This document shows positions 1-5,288 of a stretch of DNA of 13,786 nt, piece after piece. Under the pieces are notes generated by a model. The model was given only the letters and a program-made list of their open reading frames with translations, ran no database searches and was not told the DNA's origin. Where the stretch lies: NCBI GenBank assembly GCA_046262175.1, contig JBHENF010000276.1, positions 1 through 13,786 of the forward strand, read 5' to 3'. How positions within the stretch are numbered: position 1 is the stretch's first letter; each line of letters opens with the position of its first letter. Source of the stretch: RYN-124 sp046262175. GTDB taxonomy: Bacteria > Actinomycetota > Actinomycetes > Mycobacteriales > SCTD01. A program made the position numbers and the translations under genes.

Positions 1-1
1 G

Positions 2-601
2 ATCGAGTTCGCCAACGCCAAGTTCGACACCATCCTCACCGGCATCCAGGCGAACCGGTACGACGTCGCCTTCTCCTCGTTCACCGACAACAAGGAGCGC
101 CAGGCGAAGGTCGACTTCGTCGACTACTTCACCGCCGGCACGTCGATCCTGGTGAAGAAGGGAAACCCCGAGAAGATAAGCAAGCTCGAGGACCTCTGCG
201 GCAAGAAGATCGCGCTCGAGTCCGGCACCGTGCAGGTCGACATCGCGAAGGGCGCCAAGTGCCCGGCGGGCAAGCCGATCCAGATCGCGCAGCTGGCCGA
301 CGACGCGGCTGCGCGGCTGCAGGTCAAGACCGGCCGCGCCGTCGCCGACATGAACGACTTCCCTGTCGCGGCCTACACCGCCAAGACGTCCGGCGGCGGC
401 AACGACTTCGAGGTCGTCGGGACGCAGTACGAGACGGCGCCGTACGGCATCGCCGTCAACAAGGAGCTGAGCGGCCTGCGCGACGCCATCCAGGCGGCGC
501 TCAAGTCCATGGTCGGTGACGGCAGCTACAAGGCCATCCTCGACAAGTGGGACATCGCGCAGGGCGCGCTCGACGACGTCACGATCAACGCCGGCAGCTA
601 G
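2..601 (+). CDS. Amino-acid ABC transporter substrate-binding protein, C-terminal part (5' truncated)
   Basis: This is the last 199 residues of a periplasmic-type solute-binding protein of family 3 (SBP_bac_3), which captures an amino acid or related compound outside the membrane for the permease and ATPase that follow. The reading frame is open from the first base of the window, so the signal peptide and N-terminal lobe lie upstream. Visible family signatures are the hinge-lobe stretch RYDVAFSSFTDNKERQAKV near the start, the repeated-lobe segment GKKIALESGTVQ in the middle, YGIAVNKE, and the terminal GDGSYKAILDKWDI helix. Two cysteines (in LCGKK and AKCPAG) may form a disulfide. The TAG stop shares its G with the GTG start of the permease gene, so the two are translationally coupled. 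The exact ligand cannot be read here; the HisP-like ATPase suggests a polar or basic amino acid. The family call is firm. Confidence 0.93.
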   Translation: MEFANAKFDTILTGIQANRYDVAFSSFTDNKERQAKVDFVDYFTAGTSILVKKGNPEKISKLEDLCGKKIALESGTVQVDIAKGAKCPAGKPIQIAQLADDAAARLQVKTGRAVADMNDFPVAAYTAKTSGGGNDFEVVGTQYETAPYGIAVNKELSGLRDAIQAALKSMVGDGSYKAILDKWDIAQGALDDVTINAGS

Positions 602-1503
602 TGGCATCCGCTCCCGCGGGGGCGGCCGAGCCGCCGGTGATCGTGCCGGTCCGGCACCCCGGGCGGGTCGTCGGCGGCGCCGTCGTGCTGATCCTGCTCG
701 GGTTGCTCGGGCTCAAGCTCGGGACCCTCGACAAGATCAACTACCCGTCGATCACGGCGTACCTGTTCCAGCGCTCGATCGTCGAGGGCGTCATCACGAC
801 GGTCGAGCTGGCCGTGCTCAGCCAGCTGATCGGGACCGTCCTCGGCACGCTGCTCGCGACGATGCGGATGTCGCCCAACCCGGTGCTGTCGTCGGTCAGC
901 TGGCTGTACATCTGGTTCTTCCGCGGCACGCCGCTGATCGTGCAGATCCTGTTCTGGTACAACGGCTTGCTCTACCTGCTGCCGCGGTCGATCACCATCA
1001 CGCTGCTGCCCGGTGTCACCCTGTTCAACGGGCTGACGGCCGACCTGCTCACCATCTTCGTGGCGGCGACGCTGGCCCTCGCGCTGAACGAGGCGGCGTA
1101 CATGGCCGAGATCGTCCGCGGCGGCATCCTCGCGGTCGACAGCGGGCAGCAGGAGGCGGCGGCGGCGCTGGGCATGACCTCCGGCCAAACGCTGCGCCGG
1201 GTCGTGCTGCCCCAGGCGATGCGGGTCATCATCCCGCCGACGGGCAACGAGCTCATCTCGATGCTGAAGAACACCTCACTGGTCGTCGTCATCGGGCAGA
1301 CCGAGCTGCTCGGCCGGACGACCGCCATCTACTCGCAGTCCGGCGAGGTGTTCGAGCTGCTGGTCATGGCGAGCATCTGGTACCTCGCGCTGACGAGCGT
1401 GTCGTACGTCGGCCAGTACTACCTCGAGCGGCGGTTCGCGCGCGGCAGCCTGCGCGACCTGCCACCGACCCCGCTGCAACGACTGCGGAGGGTCGCCCGA
1501 TGA
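601..1503 (+). CDS. Amino-acid ABC transporter permease (HisMQ family)
   Basis: This 300-residue inner-membrane permease forms the channel of the amino-acid importer. I chose the GTG at 601 because it overlaps the binding-protein stop codon by one base (TAGTG); an ATG at 547 lies inside the upstream gene and would add unrelated arginine-rich sequence. After a roughly 20-residue cytoplasmic tail come a hydrophobic helix (about 23-39), further helices at about 62-88, 99-126, 150-168 and 222-235, and a last one near 250-270. FRGTP (107-111) and the EAA cytoplasmic loop (about 183-206, ending ALGM...VLPQAMR) are the family hallmarks; the EAA loop docks on the ATPase. One permease gene is visible, so the channel is probably a homodimer. 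The stop overlaps the ATPase start as ATGA. Family assignment is secure; substrate is not. Confidence 0.95.
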   Translation: MASAPAGAAEPPVIVPVRHPGRVVGGAVVLILLGLLGLKLGTLDKINYPSITAYLFQRSIVEGVITTVELAVLSQLIGTVLGTLLATMRMSPNPVLSSVSWLYIWFFRGTPLIVQILFWYNGLLYLLPRSITITLLPGVTLFNGLTADLLTIFVAATLALALNEAAYMAEIVRGGILAVDSGQQEAAAALGMTSGQTLRRVVLPQAMRVIIPPTGNELISMLKNTSLVVVIGQTELLGRTTAIYSQSGEVFELLVMASIWYLALTSVSYVGQYYLERRFARGSLRDLPPTPLQRLRRVAR

Positions 1504-2264
1504 CCGGACCGATGGTGCTCGCGGATGACGTGCACAAGTCGTTCGGCCGCAACGAGGTGCTCAAGGGCATCGACCTGGAGGTGGCCCGCGGCGAGGTCTG
1601 CTGCCTGCTGGGGCCGTCCGGCTCGGGCAAGTCGACCTTCCTGCGCTGCATCAACCACCTGGAGAAGGTCGACGCCGGCCGGCTGTCCGTCGACGGGCAC
1701 CTCGTCGGCTACCGGCAGGACGGGAACCGGCTGCACGAGCTGCGCGAGAAGGAGACCGCGCGGGCGCGGGCCGAGATCGGCATGGTCTTCCAGCGGTTCA
1801 ACCTGTTCCCGCACATGACGGCGCTCGGCAACGTGGTCGAGGCGCCGGTACGGGTGCTGGGCGAGGCGAAGGGCTCCGCGGCCGACCGTGGCCGCGCCCT
1901 GCTCGACCGGGTCGGGCTGTCCGACAAGCACGACGCGTACCCGGCCCAGCTGTCCGGCGGTCAGCAGCAGCGGGTGGCCATCGCCCGCGCCCTCGCGATG
2001 AAGCCGAAGCTCATGCTGTTCGACGAGCCGACCAGCGCGCTCGACCCCGAGCTGGTCGGTGAGGTCCTCGACGTCATGCGGAGCCTCGCGTCGGACGGGA
2101 TGACGATGATCGTCGTGACGCACGAGATGGGGTTCGCCCGCGAGGTGGCGGACACGATCGTGTTCATGGACGACGGCGTCGTCGTCGAGCAGGGCAAGCC
2201 GGCGCAGGTGATCGGCAGCCCGCGCGAGGAGCGCACGAAGTCCTTCCTGGGCAAGGTGCTCTAG
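1500..2264 (+). CDS. Amino-acid ABC transporter ATP-binding protein (HisP/GlnQ type)
   Basis: This 254-residue ATPase powers the importer encoded by the two genes before it. All nucleotide-binding motifs are intact: Walker A GPSGSGKS (38-45), Q-loop Gln98 in MVFQRFNLFPHMT, ABC signature LSGGQQQRVA (151-160), Walker B LMLFDEPTSALDP (171-183) and the switch histidine 208 in VTHEMGFA. Between Walker A and the Q-loop there is an insertion (about 66-92) of the kind seen in HisP-like ATPases rather than in short GlnQ, which hints at a basic amino acid or opine substrate; that is inference. The ATG at 1500 overlaps the permease stop in an ATGA junction; a second in-frame ATG at 1512 is possible but gives a poorer fit. 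It appears to be the last gene of the importer operon. Confidence 0.96.
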   Translation: MTGPMVLADDVHKSFGRNEVLKGIDLEVARGEVCCLLGPSGSGKSTFLRCINHLEKVDAGRLSVDGHLVGYRQDGNRLHELREKETARARAEIGMVFQRFNLFPHMTALGNVVEAPVRVLGEAKGSAADRGRALLDRVGLSDKHDAYPAQLSGGQQQRVAIARALAMKPKLMLFDEPTSALDPELVGEVLDVMRSLASDGMTMIVVTHEMGFAREVADTIVFMDDGVVVEQGKPAQVIGSPREERTKSFLGKVL

Positions 2265-2267
2265 CCT
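2262..2267 (+). promoter_or_regulatory. Possible leaderless -10 element (TAGCCT) for the epimerase gene
   Basis: TAGCCT ends seven bases before the GTG at 2275. A TANNNT hexamer at this distance is the usual layout of leaderless actinobacterial genes, and there is no Shine-Dalgarno sequence in front of the GTG. The TAG is also the stop codon of the ATPase gene, so the match could be chance. Confidence 0.35.
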
Positions 2268-2274
2268 CTCGCCG

Positions 2275-2835
2275 GTGCAGACGACGGTGATTCCGATGAC
2301 CACGTGCCCGACGCGGATCGACGGCCTCGTCCTGATCACGATGAAGCAGGTGACGGACGCGCGCGGCACGGTGCGCGAGTTCTACAGGCAGTCGTCGTGG
2401 CGGGAGGCGGGCCTGCCCGATCTCGGCCCGTGGCAGCAGGTCAACCTGACCGAGACCGAGCCCGGTGCCCTGCGCGGTCTGCACGGCGAGGCGATGCACA
2501 AGCTGGTCGCGATCGCTGCCGGCCAGGCCTTCGGCGCCTACGTCGACGCGCGCCCCGACAGCCCGACGCGGGGCGTGGTGGAGACCGTACGACTGACCGC
2601 CGGCCAGCAGGTGCTCGTACCGCGCGGCGTCTGCAACGGCTTCCAGTCACTCGGGGATACACCGACTCAGTACCTCTACTGCTTCGACGCGGAGTGGGCG
2701 CCGGGCATGGCAGGCGTCGCCGTGAACCCGCTGGACCCGGCTCTCGGCATCGCGTGGCCGCTGCCGGTCGACGTCGACGACCCCGCCGTCATCAGCGCGA
2801 AGGACGCGGGCGCACCCCCGCTCGACCGCGCCTGA
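2275..2835 (+). CDS. dTDP-4-dehydrorhamnose 3,5-epimerase family protein (RmlC-like)
   Basis: This 186-residue cupin belongs to the RmlC family, which epimerises C3 and C5 of dTDP-4-keto-6-deoxyhexoses for cell-surface or secondary-metabolite sugars. Compared from memory with Salmonella RmlC, the catalytic base is kept as His70 (RGLH), its dyad aspartate as Asp177 (SAKDAGAP), the Lys as Lys76 (HKLV) and the general-acid tyrosine as Tyr135 (QYLY). The usual AHGF after the VPRG turn is CNGF here, so the histidine is Asn121, and the usual Tyr-Tyr after the catalytic tyrosine is replaced by AEW. This marks a sub-branch, and the substrate may differ from the rhamnose precursor. I use GTG 2275, supported by a leaderless -10; ATG 2296 is the alternative. 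No other deoxysugar genes are in the window. Its last 44 bases overlap sodX tail to tail. Confidence 0.88.
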   Translation: MQTTVIPMTTCPTRIDGLVLITMKQVTDARGTVREFYRQSSWREAGLPDLGPWQQVNLTETEPGALRGLHGEAMHKLVAIAAGQAFGAYVDARPDSPTRGVVETVRLTAGQQVLVPRGVCNGFQSLGDTPTQYLYCFDAEWAPGMAGVAVNPLDPALGIAWPLPVDVDDPAVISAKDAGAPPLDRA

Positions 2836-3103
2836 CCGGCCAGTAGCGCAGCAGCACGCGTCCCTGCACGTCGACGACCCCGGACGGGCCGCTGACGAAT
2901 GGGTTGTCCGACGACACCAGCCAGCCGCCCTCGCGCGCCTCGACGGCCCGCTTCACCACGAGCAGCTCCGGTCGCTCCCGGAATCGCCCGACCACGACGT
3001 CGCCCGGCCGCACCCGGCCGCCCCACAGCACCAGCAGGAAGTCGCCGTCCTTCAGCGCCGGCGACATCGACGGGCCGCTGACCGCCGCCGTCCCGATGCG
3101 CAC
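2792..3103 (-). CDS. sodX: Nickel-type superoxide dismutase maturation protease SodX
   Basis: This 103-residue S26/S24-type serine peptidase is predicted to remove the short propeptide of SodN, exposing the His-1 that binds nickel. The catalytic serine is Ser12 in SGPSMSPAL and the general-base lysine is Lys51 in LVVKRAVE; the third signal-peptidase box is present as SSDNPF. There is no convincing N-terminal membrane anchor, which fits a cytoplasmic maturase rather than a secretory signal peptidase. I chose GTG 3103 because GGGGG lies six bases upstream; earlier starts (to 3178) would run through the sodN promoter and start codon. It is divergent from sodN across 55 bp, the expected partnership. 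The C-terminal tail is arginine- and proline-rich and overlaps the epimerase gene antisense, so the tail is probably not critical. Confidence 0.9.
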   Translation of the reverse strand: MRIGTAAVSGPSMSPALKDGDFLLVLWGGRVRPGDVVVGRFRERPELLVVKRAVEAREGGWLVSSDNPFVSGPSGVVDVQGRVLLRYWPVRRGRAGVRPRPSR

Positions 3104-3120
3104 GTCCAACCCCCGCGCAC

Positions 3121-3126
3121 TAGGGT
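3121..3126 (+). promoter_or_regulatory. Possible -10 element (TAGGGT) of sodN
   Basis: TAGGGT matches the actinobacterial TANNNT -10 pattern and lies 32 bases before the sodN ATG, leaving room for a short leader with the AAGGAA ribosome site at 3147-3152. No clear -35 is visible. I also see no evident Nur-type operator in the 55-bp sodX-sodN gap. Confidence 0.35.
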
Positions 3127-3158
3127 CGGAGCCAGGAACCGACCGGAAGGAATCCATC

Positions 3159-3551
3159 ATGCGGTTCAGCCCCAGCACGATCGTCTCGGCCCACTGCGAC
3201 CTGCCGTGCGGCGTCTACGACCCCGCCCAGGCGCGCGTCGAGGCGGAGTCCGTCAAGGCCATCCAGGAGAAGTACCAGGGCAACGAGGACCCCGTCTTCC
3301 GCCAGCGCGCGGTGCTCATCAAGGAGCAGCGCGCCGACCTGGTGAAGCACCACCTGGCCGTGCTGTGGCACGACTACTTCAAGGCACCGCACTTCGAGAA
3401 GTACCCGCAGCTGCACACGCTGTTCAACGACACCATCAAGCTGGCGAGCGGCACCGGCAACAAGCAGTCCATGGACCCGGCCGAGGGCCAGAAGCTGCTC
3501 GACGCGGTCAAGGAGATCGACACGATCTTCTGGGAGACCAAGAAGGCCTAG
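3159..3551 (+). CDS. sodN: Nickel superoxide dismutase precursor (SodN)
   Basis: This 130-residue protein converts superoxide to oxygen and hydrogen peroxide in the cytoplasm. The nickel hook is unmistakable: HCDLPCGVYDP at residues 12-22, where His12, Cys13 and Cys17 (His1, Cys2 and Cys6 of the mature enzyme) bind Ni. The first 11 residues (MRFSPSTIVSA) form the propeptide that SodX should cut, leaving a 119-residue mature chain close to the usual 117. The remainder is the expected four-helix bundle, including LVKHHLAVLWHDYFK and the NKQSMDPAEG loop. Start is the ATG at 3159 behind AAGGAA. The divergent neighbour is sodX. The next gene starts six bases after the stop, so sodN probably leads a three-gene operon. 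Nickel-dependent control (Nur) is known in Streptomyces, but no operator is visible here. Confidence 0.98.
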   Translation: MRFSPSTIVSAHCDLPCGVYDPAQARVEAESVKAIQEKYQGNEDPVFRQRAVLIKEQRADLVKHHLAVLWHDYFKAPHFEKYPQLHTLFNDTIKLASGTGNKQSMDPAEGQKLLDAVKEIDTIFWETKKA

Positions 3552-3557
3552 CTCGTC

Positions 3558-4112
3558 ATGGGCGAGCTCTGGCTCGTACGGCACGGCGAGACGCCCTGGT
3601 CGATCACCGGCCAGCACACCGGGCGTACGAACGTCCCGCTGACGCAGCACGGCGAGCAGCAGGCGCGCGAGCTACGCGACCGGCTCGACCGGCCGTGGAC
3701 GCTGGTGCTGTCCTCGCCGCTGCTGCGCGCCCGCCGCACGGCGGAGCTGGCCGGGCTGTCGCCCGTGTTCGCCGACGGGCTGCTCGAGTGGGACTACGGC
3801 GACGCCGAGGGCAAGACCACGAGAGAGCTCAGCGAGCAGCGCGGTGGCTGGAGCGTCTGGACCGACGACTCCCTGCCCGAGACGCCGACCACGGTCGGCG
3901 AACGGGTCGAGCGGGTGCTCGAGGACGTCGCGCCCGCGCTGGAGGACGGCGACGTCTGCCTCGTCGGGCACGGCCACACGCTGCGGATCCTCGCCGCCGT
4001 CTGGCTCGGTCTGGCGCCGGTCGACGGCCGGCTGCTGGCGCTGTCCCCCGCGTCGGTCAGCGTCCTCGGCTCCGAACACGACCTGCCGGTGCTGCGCCGG
4101 TGGAACGCGTGA
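3558..4112 (+). CDS. Histidine phosphatase superfamily protein (phosphoglycerate-mutase-like)
   Basis: This 184-residue enzyme has the branch-1 histidine phosphatase fold. The phospho-accepting His9 lies in LVRHGETPWS, followed by the TGRTNVPLT substrate loop (21-29), the catalytic Arg57 in SSPLLRARRTAE, the acid Glu77 in LEWDYGDAEG, and the second histidine His138 in LVGHGHTLR. The short length and the EWDYG motif point to a phosphatase (cofactor-independent, broad or sugar-phosphate specific) rather than glycolytic mutase. The ATG sits six bases after the sodN stop and its stop overlaps the next gene as GTGA, so it is probably co-transcribed with sodN; a functional tie to superoxide removal is not evident. 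Natural substrate unknown. Confidence 0.92.
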   Translation: MGELWLVRHGETPWSITGQHTGRTNVPLTQHGEQQARELRDRLDRPWTLVLSSPLLRARRTAELAGLSPVFADGLLEWDYGDAEGKTTRELSEQRGGWSVWTDDSLPETPTTVGERVERVLEDVAPALEDGDVCLVGHGHTLRILAAVWLGLAPVDGRLLALSPASVSVLGSEHDLPVLRRWNA

Positions 4113-4582
4113 TCCGGCCAGCCGTCGAGGCCGACGTCCCGGTGCTGCTGCAGCTCGTGCACGAGCTCGCGGCGTACGAGAAGGAGCCGGACGCGGTCGA
4201 GGCGACCGAGCCGATGCTGGCCGCCGCGCTGTTCGGCCCGGAGGCCGTGGCCTCCTGCTCGGTGGCCGAGCTGGACGGGCGGGTCGTCGGCTTCGCCCTC
4301 TGGTACGTCACCTTCTCGACGTGGAAGGGCCTGCCGGGCCTGTGGCTCGAAGACCTGTTCGTTCGGCCCGAGGCGCGGAGGGCCGGGCTCGGGAAGGCGC
4401 TGCTGCAGGAGCTCGCCCGTACCTGCGTGTCCCGCGGCTGGGCGCGCTTCGAGTGGTGGGTCCTCGACTGGAACGTCGACGCGCAGGGCTTCTACCGCTC
4501 GCTCGGCGCGCGGCCGGAGGACGGGTGGACGGTCTGGCGCGTGGACGGAGACGCGCTGGCGGCCCTGGCCCGGCCGCAGTAG
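4109..4582 (+). CDS. GNAT family N-acetyltransferase (SSAT/thialysine-acetyltransferase-like)
   Basis: This 157-residue acetyltransferase transfers acetyl from acetyl-CoA to an amine. The acetyl-CoA pyrophosphate loop is RRAGLGKALL (90-99), preceded by the beta-4 strand LWLEDLFVRPEA, and Tyr129 in GFYRSLGA is placed for the general acid. The segments AAYEKEPDAVEAT, FSTWKGLPGLWLEDLFV and FEWWVLDWNVDAQGFY resemble the spermidine/spermine N1-acetyltransferase and thialysine acetyltransferase branch, so a polyamine or lysine-analogue substrate is a reasonable guess. The GTG start at 4109 overlaps the phosphatase stop (GTGA), which implies translational coupling. Its stop lies eight bases from the end of the convergent crcB gene, and no strong terminator separates them; a GCGGCC/GGCCGC hairpin at 4559-4577 lies inside the coding end. 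Confidence 0.92.
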   Translation: MIRPAVEADVPVLLQLVHELAAYEKEPDAVEATEPMLAAALFGPEAVASCSVAELDGRVVGFALWYVTFSTWKGLPGLWLEDLFVRPEARRAGLGKALLQELARTCVSRGWARFEWWVLDWNVDAQGFYRSLGARPEDGWTVWRVDGDALAALARPQ

Positions 4583-4590
4583 AGCGACCG

Positions 4591-4902
4591 TCAGGACACC
4601 GCCAGCCCCAGAGCGGCAGCGCCCAGGCACAGCACCAGGCTCGCGGCCACGTACCCCGCGCCTACCCGCCGTGGCAGCGCCTCGGCCTCCACGGCGAACG
4701 TCGAGAACGTGGTGAACGCGCCGCAGAACCCGGTGCCTAGCAGCCCGTACGTGGACGCGCCCAGCCCGGCGAACAGGCCGAGCAGCAGGCTGCCCAGCAC
4801 GTTGACCAGCAAGGTGGCACGCACGCCCGGCACCGCGCGCGCGACGAGCAGCCGAGCCGGCGCGCCCGAGGCCGCCCCGGCCACGACGAGCAGCGCGATC
4901 AA
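4591..4902 (-). CDS. crcB: Fluoride channel subunit CrcB/Fluc, second of a pair
   Basis: This 103-residue, four-helix membrane protein is a Fluc fluoride channel subunit. Key residues are kept: Arg17 in GAPARLLVAR, Asn34 in LLVNVLGS (a pore-lining asparagine in the family), and GAFTTFSTF (61-69), which carries the phenylalanines and the central-sodium threonines. The start is inferred as TTG at 4902, because it overlaps the TGA of the preceding crcB as TTGA; no ATG or GTG lies further upstream in frame before unrelated sequence. It is shorter than its partner at the N-terminus. Two different crcB genes side by side are common in Gram-positive bacteria and may form a heterodimeric channel. A GTG six codons downstream is a less likely start. 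Confidence 0.92.
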   Translation of the reverse strand: MIALLVVAGAASGAPARLLVARAVPGVRATLLVNVLGSLLLGLFAGLGASTYGLLGTGFCGAFTTFSTFAVEAEALPRRVGAGYVAASLVLCLGAAALGLAVS

Positions 4903-5288
4903 CGCCGCACTCGCAGTCCCGCGGCCGCAGCGAGCAGCCCGCCCCCGACGGAGAGCGCCACGTACAGCAGCGCGACAGCAGGGGCGTCCACGAGCAGGTG
5001 GTCCGTCTGCACCGCGAACGTGGAGAACGTCGTGAAGCCGCCCAGCACGCCCGTGCCCAGGAACGGCCGCAGCCAGGGCGCGTCGCGGCACCGCGCGACG
5101 AGGACGCCCAGCAGCAGGCACCCGACCACGTTGACCAGCAGCGTCCCGACCGGCAGGGCTGCGTGCCGGTCGGGGAGCGCAACGGCAACCGCGTACCGAG
5201 CGAGCGCTCCGAGCGCACCTCCTACCGCCACGACCGCGAGCAGCGCGCCCAGCGGCACAGACCTCGGCGGCAGGTCGGGGTCGGTCAC
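4899..5288 (-). CDS. crcB: Fluoride channel subunit CrcB/Fluc, first of a pair
   Basis: This 129-residue membrane protein is the longer Fluc subunit and exports fluoride passively through a dual-topology dimer. It has about four helices (about 13-38, 46-66, 75-95, 101-124) and the family motifs GGALGALARYAVA with Arg31, TLLVNVVGC with Asn53 and GGFTTFSTF (83-91). The GTG at 5288 overlaps the metallophosphoesterase TGA as GTGA, and its own TGA overlaps the TTG of the second crcB, so the three genes are probably translated from one message. The first 12 residues (VTDPDLPPRSVP) are non-conserved cytoplasmic sequence. I searched the leader of this operon for a fluoride (crcB-motif) riboswitch and did not see one. 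Confidence 0.94.
   Translation of the reverse strand: MTDPDLPPRSVPLGALLAVVAVGGALGALARYAVAVALPDRHAALPVGTLLVNVVGCLLLGVLVARCRDAPWLRPFLGTGVLGGFTTFSTFAVQTDHLLVDAPAVALLYVALSVGGGLLAAAAGLRVRR

Noticed and set aside
516..1499. N-terminal extension of the ATPase frame through the permease
   Set aside because: The sequence before the ATG at 1500 is out-of-frame permease DNA; the ATPase alignment begins at 1500.
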